A stretch of 64,000 bases of DNA from Fistularia commersonii (Eukaryota > Chordata > Actinopteri > Syngnathiformes > Fistulariidae): the NCBI GenBank assembly GCA_037954325.1, contig JBBMNZ010000063.1, positions 293,501 to 357,500 on the forward strand. The letters are read 5' to 3'. Position 1 is the first letter of the stretch. The number at the start of each line of letters is the position of its first letter. The position numbers and the translations under genes are program-made. Of this stretch, positions 20,906 to 34,168 are shown piece after piece. A model generated the notes under the pieces. It searched no databases, had not been told where the DNA came from, and saw nothing but the letters and a program-made list of their open reading frames with translations.

Positions 20906-21754
20906 CCAAAAATAAACAACAACAAACAATATATGTTTGTTTTGTATATGTTTATATATAAACAACAAAAAATATACAGTTTGATATCTGAGATTCCTTG
21001 TGAGTCGCCAACTTAATTACATGTTGTACTCCCCTTGCAATCATTTTTTCGTTTTAATTTTTTATTAGTCTATCTATTGATTTAATTATTTCATTTTAAT
21101 TTCTTTTTTTGTCTAGCATTGTAAATTTCTCACAAACCGTTAACACTATTAACTTCTGATTACATACAGAATGAATGTCCTTATGTCCTTTGGTTCCTCA
21201 TGCCTGGTTGTTTCATTGACATTCAGTTCTACCTTGCCATGTTTATTTGTACATTTGTATAGTTGTGTGTACTATTTATGTTCAATTAAAAAAAAAAAAA
21301 AAAGAATGAGAGGCTGAGAAAATCTCCATGTCTCTCTCTCCCCCCCCTTAATGCCCCCCCCTTCCTCACGGCGGCCGACGCAACGCGTTTCTTGCCGTTG
21401 TTGTGGAAGTAGGGAAAAGGATTCCCCGCGTCGGTGCGAGCGATGCGTTTCAAGGCGTATTGCATGTGTGTATGGAGGGGGGGGGTCTACAGGACACCGC
21501 AGACCGGCAATGGTGCACCTTCTCCGGACATCGATCACCGAAACGTCGGCGTGGAGCCCCCGGAGCAGCCGGCGTGTACATGTGAATGAATGGAGGAGCT
21601 AATGTGTGTGTGGGGTGGTGGTGGTGGTGGTGGTGGTGGTGTGTGTGGGGGGGGCGTTTCGGCTAATGCTATCAGCACAACTATGATTATTCCCAGAACG
21701 TTGAGAACGAGCTCCCGGAACTCCAGGCATCGTATATAAAAGAGTGGAATTAAG
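20906..21754. repeat. AT-rich LINE-like 3' end, poly(A) and GC-rich spacer (unit 2)
   Basis: AT-rich part to the A-run ending at 21303, then GC-rich spacer with S-like segment, (TGG)n at about 21611-21640, and TATATAAAAG near 21733. No gene. Confidence 0.6.
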
Positions 21755-21758
21755 GTGT

Positions 21759-21850
<92 letters not shown>

Positions 21851-22926
21851 CAGAAATAATGTCGGGGACAGAAATTGTTATTAGCCTGCTGGCAGATGAC
21901 ACAACCTTAGTTTTGAAAAATGAACATCAAGTCCCAATAAGCGTTGAAAAAATTAAAACATTCTCCAAGGCTTCAGGATTGTCATTAAACTTAAAGAAAT
22001 GCAAACTTCTTGAGCTGCATGACTCACCACTAAAGGAAATCAGCAGTGTTCCTATCAAATCAGAAATAAAATACTTGAGCATTTTCCTATCTAAGGACCA
22101 AAAGTTAAATCAGTCCAGGAACATTGAATCTAAACTGAATCAAAGTAAAGCAAAATTGAATATATGGCTCCAAAGAGATTTATCAATATTAGGCCGGATA
22201 TATTTGAGTAAAATGGAATGTTTATCCAGATGTATATACCCAGTGTATTCCAATGCTGCTCCAAATCAACTCATCAAATCTATTAACCAAATAAATTTCA
22301 ACTTTATCTGGAGGAACAGACCACACCATCTAAAAAAATCACATATGGTGAAAGAAACAAGTGAAGGAGGGCTGAAAGTGATAGAGTTGGACTGCCTGAA
22401 TGGGACATTGAAGGTGAACTGGTTGAAATCCTGGATCAAACATCATCATTCTTTCTGGTATTGTACTCCAAACTACTTATTCAACATAGTCGGTGGCCTA
22501 AGTCTTCTACTTATCTCTGACTTGGATATCAACAAGATTCCTGTCCAATTTTCAGAGTTCCATAAACAAATACTATTATAATGGAAAATGATATATGTAC
22601 ACAATTTCTCACCACACAGTACAATAATTTGGAACAATAGATATGTACTGCGTGGCAACAAACCTCTGTTTTACAAGGAATACTTTGAGAAAGGTATATG
22701 GTCAAGAATTGACTTGATGGATGACAATGGCAGTCCTCTAGACTTTGAACAGTTCTGTACTACACACAGATTTAAGCCTCCCATATTAGAGTTGATAAAG
22801 TTACGAAACGCACTGCCTCGACAATTTGTATTCCTGACCAAAAATATAATGACGCACCGAACCGTACAACCACAGTTACCCCGACTATCACTCCAGGGAA
22901 TCTCAATTCTGGACAGAAAGTGCAGT
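21755..22926 (+). pseudogene. (TG)n and L1/Tx1-like ORF2 fragment (unit 2)
   Basis: (TG)n 21755-21849, then ORF2 thumb-region fragment with the same TAA (22579-22581). After the stop it reads MIYVHN where unit 1 has MIFVHN. Confidence 0.84.
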
Positions 22927-23257
22927 TGTTATCTGAGAAATATGCTCTCAGTTATTTCCCTTTTATTTTGAATGGCCAGTCCCAGCTTCCGGTCTGTCCG
23001 TAGTGTTTTTATTTGCTTGAAAATAAACTCAACTTCTTCCAGTTCTGTAAAACAAGAGGCGTGTCACACATATTATTCCTCCGTAAAAGACCCAGTCGGT
23101 ATTGAGGGGTAGCACGCAGATCTACTGCACAGATAACCTCTGATAACAGGTTATGGGCCCAGGAAACCCCCAAAGACGGCTGAAGACAGTTTGGAGCCGC
23201 TGAGAAGAGCGACGATACTGCAAACTCATCACTGGCCATGGAAAACAAGCAAGCCAG
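22927..23257 (+). mobile_element. Copia B 5' LTR, primer-binding site and gag start (unit 2)
   Basis: LTR 22927-23148, primer-binding site 23149-23162, gag ATG 23238. Confidence 0.85.
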
Positions 23258-24027
23258 ATGATGGAAGGAGACTTGCAGGAGGCAAACAAACTAAACCTGT
23301 TTTTTAACAGATTTGATGAAGGTGCCTCCGCCCACCCTCCCCCCAGCTCCTCTTAGGACTTTCCTTCCCCCGTGCCTTCACCCCTCACTTTAAGGAGCTT
23401 TCCCCCTCCCCCACGCACCTCTTCTGCTTCCCTGGACGATGTCTCGTTTACACCTCAGCCGTCCTGCCCCCCACTGGGACTCTCTCCACCCCCTCCTGTT
23501 GCCTTCACCGCTGAGGAGGTGGGAAGAGAGTTCAGCCGCCTTCGTCCCAGGAAAGCTGCTGGCCCTGACGGCCTCAGCCCCAGAGTGCTGAAAGGATGTG
23601 CCTCTCAGCTGTGTGGGATCTTCTCACATCTCTTCAACCTGAGCCTGACCCAGATGGTTGTCCCCGACCGGTGGAAAACCTCATGCCTGGTTCCAGCGCC
23701 CGAGGTGAAGCATCCCAGCAGACACAGCGACTACAGACCGGTGGCGCTGACATCACACGTCATGAAGTCGCTGGAGAGGCTCGTCCTGAGGCACCTTGGC
23801 ACAGTCGTCGGACCTTCGCTGGACCCCCTGCGGTTCGCATACCACCCACGGATAGGAGTGGAAGACGCCATCATCTTCCTGCTGCACAGAATCTACACAC
23901 ACCTGGAGGAGGCAGGAAGCACTGTGAGAGTCATGTTCTTTGACTTCTCCAGTGCTTTTAACACCATTCGACCTGCCCTGCTGAACAGGAAGCTTCTGGA
24001 CATGCAGGTAGATGCTCCACTCGCGGC
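23258..24027 (+). pseudogene. Rex1-like RT fragment with early TAG (unit 2)
   Basis: As in unit 1, but codon 33 is TAG (23354-23356) where unit 1 has CAG. The remaining frame is open from 23372 through motif A to the LTR junction. Confidence 0.82.
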
Positions 24028-24517
24028 TATTAGAGAGTAATTCTAATTCATGCTGGTCTAAGGTAAAACCTGTAAAGAGGAGACTGAGGTTATCATAAGA
24101 AATAACACAGACAAGCGACTATTCTTTTGTGCTCTGCAGAGGGGGAGACTCAGCGCGCTCTTTGGAGCCAAGATCCAGAGAATCCCCCCGAGTTCCTCCT
24201 TGCTCGGCTTGTTATTGTGTGAAAGTGTTTATTTACATAACAACATTCATTGTATAGTATAGTTCATGCATATGTGAAGTTGTCCAGGATGATATACAGG
24301 GGTGGTCAGGTTTCTCTCCAGAAGTGTTTATCCTCGTTTAGATTTACGTTTACGGGGGGGTAGGTTCTTATCTAAAGATGTTTACGACCATTGGAATATC
24401 TTGGAGGGCCCAACTCTTGTTAGAGGACAAAGGTCTTTTGTGCTCTAGCATGTCTGGCTAACTTCATGTGAGTAGTCGAAATAACATAGTTATAGAAATA
24501 GAGAGTAAACTCTAACA
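24028..24517 (-). mobile_element. Endogenous retrovirus 3' LTR (unit 2)
   Basis: 490 bp, same ends as unit 1 (far end CTCTAATA on the minus strand). Confidence 0.82.
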
Positions 24518-24603
24518 ATTCTCTCCTGTTTATGAGACTCCGAACAATGTTAAACTCTTCAGCATCATCATGCCATGTTGGTACATAGTTTACAGATAAC
24601 ACT

Positions 24604-26046
24604 TCATACAACATCATGGTCGTCGTCCTCCACAGTCAAATTGTTATCATTTTCTTTTTCTGAATCACTTATAGGCAGTTGCTCATGTATCTGTCCAGTG
24701 TAGTGAGTCCTTGGTTGGGTCTGCACTGCTACTATTGCCATCTGGACAAAGGCTGCGGAAGCCATTTTAGCAATCATGCTTCTCAAACAAGGAATAACGC
24801 ACATAGTAAATAAACAAAACAAAATAAGAATCACAATCACAGGTGTAAGGCACTTTAAAAGTATTTGCCACCAAGTTCCGTTGATGATCCATCCAAGAGG
24901 GTCAAACTGTAAAAACGACATTAAAGTATCACTGTCCTCTTTACCCTCTAGTTGGTTCTTTAATGTCGTCAATTTGTCATGAATTACTGTGAAATTGTCT
25001 CGCGTGTCTGGGATATATGTGCAACATTGTTGTCCTATTATCGCACATACACCACCTTCCTTGGCTAAGACAATATCTAAAGCCACACGATTTTGTAAAA
25101 GCATTTCTTTCATAGCCATAGTCTCTGGATTGTTTTGTATCAGTCCATTCAATTCTAGAACCCTTGACGTTAGGTTCTGTAATGTCGCCCAGACCTCATT
25201 CATTCGATGTCCCGAGTAGGCTACACCATAGTTAGGGAACATTGTCATAAGTATTCCTCTAGAGTCACTTATCAAGGCTCTTCGACTACGTTCATGTCCC
25301 ATAGGCCTAATGAGTTGTACGCTATGAGTCATGTTATGCTCTGGTATAAAAGTCATAGCACTTCCTAATCGGGCCAAATAGCATGTGCCACACCAATGTT
25401 CAGGCAGATACAGAAATGCTCGTTTGCCACAAATCCATACATGTGTTTTTGGGCATGTATGGATAACCGTATTTGTGTGGGAATGCAAAAATCCTCCATG
25501 GTGGTATACCAGATTTGGTGAGGTTTGTTTCAATGCCCAATAATGGCTTGAGGGCTGTCAGATTCATGGCACACACGCCCATTCCCCACTTTCCAACCTC
25601 ACATATACTATTATTATAGTAGTCATAGGTTTTCCTAACCGGTCTATCCGTTTCCATATCTAGCACAGTGTCACACTGTAGTTGGCCTAGATAATGCTCT
25701 TTCTTACCACACTGTCGTTTCATACAAAATGGTGGTGTCTTTTGTATTGTCATTAGAGTGAATCCCTCAATGACAGTTTTATTGGTTACCATAGAATAAT
25801 TAGCTGGTAATCGCCATTTGGATGGATCGTAAGGCAGAAAAGGAAGGACTGAGGTATTTGTTATATTCTGAAAAATTCCAATCTCTGACTCAATCCTTGG
25901 GAATATACCCATATTATAGACAAGGTCTCACTTTGGTTAATTGGATGAGGTTGTATAGTCGGGTTATGAGACATTGATATTGGCATTACCGTACAAACAT
26001 AACAATCAGTTTGGTCTCCTGCCGTTACATTTACCAATCGCCACCA
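24604..26046 (-). pseudogene. Retroviral env, broken (unit 2)
   Basis: TM half open for 309 codons (24604-25533) with RSRR, CX6CC and membrane anchor; Leu for Phe just after the cleavage site relative to unit 1. The SU part is in another frame (25400-25912) and is broken again by a missing A near 25877, so the CxxC-containing start is out of frame. Confidence 0.87.
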
Positions 26047-27811
26047 GAGACTGTCTCGGTGTGGAAGATGAGAAGCAGTATGAACTCTGGGAGACTAAAT
26101 GCTTGACCTGCATGCGGCTACAGGGGCTCAAAGACACAATTCTGAGTGAAACTCCAGAATTTGATGACGATGACGAGGAGGCGAAGGACAAGGAGCAGAA
26201 TGAAATGGCCCATGCCGAACCGATCCAGTTTTTAGATGACAAAAGTCTAGGCCTGGTCATGCGCGAAGCTGCAGATGATGGGAGAAAGGCACTGAAGATG
26301 CTACGAGAGTATTACGCAGGTAAAGGGAAGCCTGGCATTATAAACCTGTATACTGACCTGACAAAACTGCAGAAAGGAAGCAATGAAAGCGTAACAGACT
26401 TTGTGATTAGGGCAGAGACTATAATCACGGTGCTAAGAAATGCAGAGGAAGTCATGAGTGATGATCTTCTCATAGCTATGGTGCTAAAGGGACTTCCAGA
26501 ATCGTTCAAACCATTTGCAGTTCATGTGACTCAAAGTGAAGAAAAGCTCAAATTTGCTGACTTCCGTGTTTTTCAGTGACGTTCAGAGCTGACACACACC
26601 ATGTTGAGCTGGCAGACGCGACCAAGTGTCAAGGCGTGGCGAAGCAGCGGGGAGAGGCAGAGGTGATCCTCATAGACAGCAGAGGACGTCACCACACAGC
26701 ACCACTGAGAAACGCAATGTTCATCCCTTCCTGTCCACAGGACATTTTTTCTGTGATGGCCGCCACAGCAAACGGAGCAACGGTAATCTTCAATGAAGGA
26801 AAAGACATAGTCAAAATGAGTGACGGTACTGTATTTCCTATTCATGTGCAGAACACACTTTACTACCTATCTACAGCAGATGAAAGTAATGACAAATGCA
26901 AAGGGTGTTTTGATTTACAAACATGGCATGAAATTTTCGGCCATTGTAATTAGAGCGATGTACAAAAGTTGACAAAAGTGATTGATGGTATGGTAATCAA
27001 AGGGAAAACTGAAAAACCTGTATCACCATGTGAAGTGTGTATTCAAGGGAAGTTTGTGCAGATCAGAAACAGAGAGCCTGATGCAAGAGCAACAAAGGTG
27101 TTTGATTTAGTGCATACAGATCTGGCAGGGCCAGTAGATCCCATATCTATAGATGGACACAGATTTGCATTGTCGTTTACTGATGATTATTCCAACACAA
27201 TTTTTGTGTACTTTCTCAAACAAAAGAGTGGTACAGTGAGTGCCACAGAGAGATTCTTAGCAGACACTGCCCCTTATGGGAAGATTAAGTGTATGAGATC
27301 TGACAATTGTACTGAGTTTATGTCAAAAGAGTACCAAGGACTAATGACTAAACGGGGTGTTAGACATGAAACGTCAGCGCCATACTCACCACACCAAAAC
27401 GGGAAAGCAAAGAGAAACTGGAGGACTTTATTCGACATGGCATGGTGCATGTTACTAGGAAGCAACCTACCCAAAACATTGTGGACCCATGCAGTGCAGA
27501 CAGCAGCGGTGGTCAGGAACTGATGCTTTAATAATCGGACAAAGCAGACGGCTTACTTTATGTTGACGGGAAAGAAACCAAATGTGTCACAAATGCAAAA
27601 GTTTGGTGCTGTGTGCTATGCATACAAGCACAACAAAAAGAAACTTGACTCAAGAGGTGAGAAGGGAGTTTTCATTGGATATGCCAAAAATAGTCCAGCT
27701 TATTTTGTATATTATCCAAATAGTGAAAGAGTACTAAAAACACAGACTGCTAAAATTTGTGATAAAACCAATTTCCAGAGCAACAAACCCAGACAGAGAT
27801 GAGCTCAGATC

Positions 27812-27813
<2 letters not shown>
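26046..27813 (+). pseudogene. Copia B gag, protease end and integrase (unit 2)
   Basis: Gag to TGA 26577-26579, then the protease-integrase frame with stops TAG 26951-26953 and TGA 27521-27523. Near 27764 it reads GATAAAACCAATTTCCAG where other units have GACAAACCCATCTCCAG. This shifts the frame before (GAT)n and may be closer to the original. Confidence 0.86.

Positions 27814-27906
<93 letters not shown>
27814..27906. repeat. (GAT)31 microsatellite (unit 2)
   Basis: Pure GAT run, six repeats longer than in unit 1. Confidence 0.95.
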
Positions 27907-28033
27907 CTTCATCTAGCGGCCATAAAATGTAACGAAGCGGAGGGAGAAAGCCATCCGGTGTTCCCCGAGTAGCGGCGACGAACGAGTTTAGAGCCGTGGA
28001 GAAGGTTTGCTTCCCCCCCACCCTCTCTTTCTA

Positions 28034-28064
<31 letters not shown>

Positions 28065-28165
28065 CTTCTTCTTCTTCTTCTTCTTCTTCTTCTTCTTCTT
28101 CTACAGTTTCTAGTCCATACATCATCGCTGGTCTCACCACTGTCTTGTACACCTTTGTACACCTT
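27907..28165 (-). mobile_element. S right-end fragment, (TTC)n and RTE remnant (block a, unit 2)
   Basis: S fragment to 28035, (TTC)22 at 28036-28101, then the short minus-strand RTE piece. Confidence 0.74.
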
Positions 28166-29128
28166 GGAAATGGGCAGCCCCGTATCTGACCGTGTGACAC
28201 AGCCAAGCAGTGCAGACAATGTGAGACGATCAACTAGAACCAAAAAGAAGCCCAGTTACTTTAATGGTTATGTGACTAGTGCTATTGACGATGACCAAGT
28301 GTTCACTAACATTGACTACTGTTATAGACTGGCGTGTGGTGTCCCACAGACATTTAAAGAGGCAAGGAGTTCCCTCAATGCTGACAAGTGGATGAAATCT
28401 ATGGACGACGAGATGGAGTCATTGAGAGAGAACAACACTTTGACCCTAACACAGCTACCCCAAGGCAAGTGTGCAGTGGGGGTGGGGGGGTGGGTGTATG
28501 CGCTAAAAAGAAATGAAGTTGGCACAAACAAATATAAAGCTCATTATTTTGCTAAGGGCTACAGTCAAAAGTATGGCACGGATTTTGAGGAAACATTTTC
28601 TCCAACAGCAAATGTGACAAGTGTGAGGGTGTTCATGCAGAAATCAGTTCAGGAAAATTTGGCAGGTCGTCATTGGAATCTGATGCTCCATTCTTACTTG
28701 ATTGACAACGACTTTATTCAGAATGAAGCAGATCATTGTGTCTATGTCAAAGAAAACCAAAATGACAAGGTCATCATCATAATATGGGTAGATGATTTAA
28801 TCATAGCTGCGAGTGATGAGGAAGTAATGAAAGAGGTGAAAATCATGCTTACAGCTAGATTTAAAATGAAGGACTTGGCCAAAGTGATCAAAATCAATAC
28901 CCAGAAAATATGTCAGTCAGAAGAGTGTGTTAAGATGTCACAAAGAAAATATGTGGAAAGGGAGCCCTACACTATTGTCCAACACAAGAGATGCCGGCAG
29001 ATGTTATGACAAAGCCTGCATCGCAGTTTAAGTTGTTGAATTTTTCAAAGTTGTTGTTTGGGTCATGAGTATTTTATTTTGATGTAAATGGGCAAAGATA
29101 CCAATAATATGAGAGCAAGTGGGGGCGT
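28166..29128 (+). pseudogene. Copia B reverse transcriptase, block a (unit 2)
   Basis: Same motif A deletion (at about 28661) and read-through end EPYTIVQHK as block a of unit 1. Confidence 0.87.
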
Positions 29129-29684
29129 TGTCAACTGAGAAATATGCTCTCAATTATTTTCCGTGTTATTTCGAAGGGCCAGTCTCAGCTTCCGGTCAAC
29201 AGGACCCCGCAGACCGGCCAAGGTGCACCTTCTTCGGACACGGATCCCCGTGACGTCGGCGTGAAGCTCCGGGAGCACCAGACATGCACGTATGAATAAG
29301 CGGAGGAGTCGACTCCATAAGTCCTCCACTCACGGCCTCGGTGTCACTGAATCGAGCAATTTGGTTTTTAATGTTTAAAAATCGGCTTAACATTGAGGTG
29401 GAAAACACAGCGGTATCGTTAAAATACAGTAACAGGGTGATAACATCCATGTAAGAAGTGGAGGGGGATTTATTGCACTCACGGCCCCACTCGTTTATTC
29501 CTCTCATACACAGCTGCCAGATCACCTGGTGGGGCTTCAAGCGCTGTGCACAGTCGGATGCCGCCATCTAGCGGCCATAAAATGTAACGAAGTGGAGGGA
29601 GAAAGCCATCCAGTGTTCCCCAAGTAGCGGCGACGAACGAGCTTAGAGCCGTGAAGAAGGTTTGCTTCCCCCCCACCCTCTCTT

Positions 29685-29690
<6 letters not shown>
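29129..29690. repeat. Copia B LTR fragment (29129-29196) and S inner type (unit 2)
   Basis: LTR piece then full inner S leading into (TTC)n. Confidence 0.77.
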
Positions 29691-29719
<29 letters not shown>

Positions 29720-30310
29720 CTTCTTCTTCTTCTTCTTCTTCTTCTTCTTCTTCTTCTTCTTCTTCTTCTTCTTCTTCTTCTTCTTTCTCTCCTTCTTCTT
29801 CTTCTTCTTCTTCTTCTTCTTCTTCTTCTTCTTCTTCTTCTTCTTCTTCTTCTTCTTCTTCTTCTTTTGTCTTTTCCCGTCAGGTGTGGCCACAGCGAGT
29901 CAACTTTCTCCATCTAACCCTATTCTCCGTATCCTCCTCTCTCACACCAACTGCCTTCATCTCCTCTCTCACCACGTCCATAAATCCTCTCTTTGGTCTT
30001 CCTCGAGGCCTCTTGCCTTGCAGCTCCAATTCCAGCATCCGTCTACCAATATATTCTCTATCCCTCCTCTGTACATGACCGAACCATCTCGGTCTGGCTT
30101 CTCTGACCTTCTCTCCAAAACATCGAACATGTGCTGTTCCTCTGATAGACTCATTCCTGATCCTATCCATCCTGGTCACTCCCAAAGAGAACCTCAACAT
30201 CCTCATATCTGCAACCTCTAGTTCTGCCTGCTATCTTTCGGTCATTGTAACAGTTTCTAGTGCATATATCATCGCTGGGCTCAACACTGTCTTGTACACC
30301 TTTGTACACC
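29691..30310 (-). mobile_element. RTE 3' end with (GAA)n tail, block b (unit 2)
   Basis: (TTC)n about 175 bp (29691-29865), among the longest in the window, interrupted once; RTE C-terminus carries the block-b TAG. Confidence 0.85.
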
Positions 30311-31431
30311 TTGGAAATGGGCAACCCCGTATCTGACCGTGTGACACAGCCAAGCAGTGCAGACAATGTGAGACGATCAACTAGAACCAAAAAGAAGCCC
30401 AGTTACTTTAATGGTTATGTGATTAGTGCTATTGACGATGACCAAGTGTTCACTAACATTGACTACTGTTATAGACTGGCGTGTGGTGTCCCACAGACAT
30501 AAAAAGAGGCAAGGAGTTCCCTCAATGCTGACAAGTGGATGAAATCTATGGACGAAGAGATGGAGTCATTGAGAGAGAACAACACTTTTACCCTAACACA
30601 GCTACCCCAAGGCAAGTGTGCAGTGGGGGGGGGGGGGGGGGGCTGGGCGTATGCGCTAAATAGAAATGAAGATGGCACAAACAAATATAAAGCTCATTAT
30701 TTTGCTAAGGGCTACAGTCAAAAGTATGGCACGGATTTTGAGGAAACATTTTCTCCAACAGCAAATATGACAAGTGTGAGGGTGTTTATGCAGAAATCAG
30801 TTCAGGAAAATTTGTTACTACACCAAATGGATGTAAAGACAGCCTATCTTCATGCACCCATAGATTGTGAGCTCTGTGTAGAACAACCAGAAGGGTATGA
30901 AGTAACAAATACAAAACAGAAGCTGGTGCGTAAACTTGAAAAGTGACTATACGGCCTTAAACAGGCAGGTCGTCATTGGAATCTGATGCTCCATTCTTAC
31001 TTGATTGACAACGACTTTATTCAGAATGAAGCAGATCATTGTGTCTATGTCAAAGAAAACCAAAATGACAAGGTCATCATCATAATATGGGTAGATGATT
31101 TAATCATAGCTGCGAGTGATGAGGAAGTAATGAAAGAGGTGAAAATCATGCTTACAGCTAGATTTAAAATGAAGGACTTGGCCAAAGTGATCAAAATCAA
31201 TACCCAGAAAATATGTCAGTCAGAAGAGTGTGTTAAGATGTCACAAAGAAAATATGTGGAAAGGGAGCCCTACACTATTGTCCAACACAAGAGATGCCGG
31301 CAGATGTTATGACAAAGCCTGCATCGCAGTTTAAGTTGTTGAATTTTTCAAAGTTGTTGTTTGGGTCATGAGTATTTTATTTTGATGTAAATGGGCAAAG
31401 ATACCAATAATATGAGAGCAAGTGGGGGCGT
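30311..31431 (+). pseudogene. Copia B reverse transcriptase, block b (unit 2)
   Basis: TAA after GVPQT and TGA (30944-30946) as in block b of unit 1. The G-rich tract is a pure G-run (about 30624-30642). The 3' part reads KYVEREPYTIVQHK as in block a, not the TAG of block b, so the 3' end may be converted from block a. Confidence 0.86.
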
Positions 31432-31972
31432 TGTCAACTGAGAAATATGCTCTCAATTATTTTCCGTGTTATTTCGAAGGGCCAGTCTCAGCTTCCGGTC
31501 AACAGGACCCCGCAGACCGGCCAAGGTGCACCTTCTTCGGACACGGATCCCCGTGACGTCGGCGTGAAGCTCCGGGAGCACCAGACATGCACGTATGAAT
31601 AAGCGGAGGAGTCGACTCCATAAGTCCTCCACTCACGGCCTCGGTGTCACTGAATCGAGCAATTTGGTTTTTAATGTTTAAAAATCGGCTTAACATTGAG
31701 GTGGAAAACACAGCGGTATCGTTAAAATACAGTAACAGGGTGATAACATCCATGTAAGAAGTGGAGGGGGATTTATTGCACTCACGGCCCCACTCGTTTA
31801 TTCCTCTCATACACAGCTGCCAGATCACCTGGTGGGGCTTCAAGCGCTGTGCACAGTCGGATGCCGCCATCTAGCGGCCATAAAATGTAACGAAGTGGAG
31901 GGAGAAAGCCATCCAGTGTTCCCCAAGTAGCGGCGACGAACGAGCTTAGAGCCGTGAAGAAGGTTTGCTTTG
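31432..31972. repeat. Copia B LTR fragment (31432-31499) and S of inner type before RTE
   Basis: This S runs into the RTE/Copia A fragment, as an outer S should, but its body is the inner type (CAATTTGGTTTTTAATG, CTTAGAGCCGTGAAG). The switch from inner to outer context happens at GTTTGCTT near 31965-31970. Confidence 0.78.
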
Positions 31973-33578
31973 GGTAGATGATTTAATTATTGCAGCAGAG
32001 TGTTGCATGGTTTTCAGGGAGGAGTTGAGAAAGGGTCTGGGTTGTCAGGGAGAGCTTCCAGATGATTGGACAACAACAGCTAGTGTTATCAGGGAGACAG
32101 GTAGAAGAGTACTTGGTGTGTCATCTGGTAGGAAAGTAGATAAGGAGACTTGGTGGTGGAATGAGGAAGTGCAGGAGTGTATACAGAGAAAATGGTTCGC
32201 GAAGAAGAAGTGGGATACTGAGAGGACTGAAGAGAACAGACAGGAGTTCAGGGAGATGCGGCGAAAGGTAAAGATAGAGGTAGCAAAGGCAAAACAAAGG
32301 GCTTATGATGACTTGTATGCTCGGTTGGATAGTAAGGAGGCTGAAAATGATCTATACAGGTTGGCGAAACAGAGAGATAAAGATGGAAAGGATGTACAGC
32401 AGGTCCGGGTGATAAAGGACAGAGAGAGAAATGTATTGACGGATGCTAGAAGAGAGACAGGAAGATGGAAAGAGTACTTTGAAGAGCTGATGAATGTGGA
32501 AAATGAAAGAGAGGCAAGGGTAGAAGAGGTGATTATTGTAGACCACAAAGTAGCAAAAATGAGTAAAAGTGAAGTGAGGAAGGCATTGAAGAGGATGAAG
32601 AGTGGAAAAGCAGTTGGTCCTGATGATATACCTGTGGAGGTGTGGAAGTGTCTAGGAGAGGCAGCGGTAGATTTTCTGACTAGATTATTCAACAGGATCT
32701 TAGAGAGTGAGGAGATGCCTGAAGAATGGAGACAAAGTGTGATGGTGCCTATTTTTAAGAATCAAGGGGATGTGCAGAATTGTGGCAACTACAGAGGGAT
32801 AAAGTTGATGAGCCATACAATGAAGTTATGGGAAAGAGTAGTGGAAACTAGACTGAGAGCAGAAGTCAGCATTTGTGAACAGCAGTATGGCTTCATGCCT
32901 AGGAAGAGTACTACAGATGCAGTATTTGCGTTGAGAATGCCAATAGAAAAGTACAGAGAAGGCCAGAGGGAGCTGCATTGCGTTTTCGTAGACCTAGAAA
33001 AAGCATATGACAGGTTGCCAAGAGAGGAGCTCTGGTATTGTATGAGGAAGTCTGGAGTGGCAGAGAAGTATGTTAGACTGGTGCAGGACATGTATGCCAG
33101 CTGTGAGACACTGGTACGGTGTGCTGTAGGGGTAACCGAGAAGTTCAAGGTGGAGGTGGGACTCCATCAGGGATCAGCTCTGAGCCCCTTCTTGTTCGCA
33201 ATGGTGATGGATAGGCTGACAGATGAGGTTAGACAGGAATCCCCATGGACCATGATGTTTGCGGATGACATTGTGATCTGTAGTGAGAGCAGACAACAGG
33301 TAGAGGAAAATCTAGAGAGGTGGAGGTATGCTCTGGAAAGGAGAGGAATGAAAGTTAGTCGCAGCAAGACAGAATATATGTGTGAGAACAAGAGGAACTC
33401 GGGTGGAGCGGTGAGGCTACAGGGAGTGGAGATCAAGAAGCTGGAGGATTTCAGGTACTTAGGGTCAACAGTCCAGAGCAACGGAGAGTGCGTAAAAGAG
33501 GTGAAGAGACGGGTATGGACAACAAAATGTACAGTTGCACAACAATCTACGGAGACAATCAGGGGGCCATCGCACTGA
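31965..33578 (+). pseudogene. RTE reverse transcriptase fragment (unit 3)
   Basis: 537-codon frame, translation identical to unit 1. Confidence 0.92.
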
Positions 33579-34133
33579 GTAAGAATCCTGTAAACAGACA
33601 AAGGTCAAAACACATTGATGTAAAATATCATTTCATTCGTGAAGCACTCAGTGAGGGTTAAATAAATCTTATCTATTGTCCATCAGAGGACATGTTGGCA
33701 GACATCTCGACAAAACTCATGACAAAGGTAAAAATAGAACAATTCAAAAAGTGGTTCTTTGGAAATTCAAATGTCCAAAGATTTTTTTTGGATGTTGAGA
33801 TCAAGAGGGGGTGTTGAGATAGGTGATCTCATTAGTTTTATTTGAGTTTACATTCTAGTATACATATGTTGTATTTGTATCTACTCTCAGGAAATGCATG
33901 GCACTTTATGACAAGGTTTGGGACTTGTTTTAGTTTTTTGCGACTGTTCAGCTAACTTGACGTTAACTTCTACGTCAGTGTTTTTTTTTTTGGTATAGCG
34001 GTGCTGGCGGGAATTTTTCCCTCACTCTGTACTGTACATGTCCCATGGCTAACCGATGTTGATTCCCGGAGCTGTGAAGAAGAAAATAAAAGACGATTCA
34101 AACAAGGCAAACTTGTGAATTCCTTCCGAAACA
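33518..34133 (+). mobile_element. Copia A RNase H end and 3' LTR (unit 3)
   Basis: Premature TAA at 33659-33661; LTR from 33812. Confidence 0.75.
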
Positions 34134-34168
34134 TGGAAAACGAAGAAGCTGCGAACTTAAACGCAACA

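Larger units (their letters stand above)
17571..31964. repeat. Higher-order tandem repeat, unit 2 (14,394 bp, two inner blocks)
   Basis: Same order as unit 1 but one inner block shorter. Shares with unit 4 a TAG in the Rex1-like frame, GGCGCTGAC near 23745, and a pure G-run in inner block b. Confidence 0.95.
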
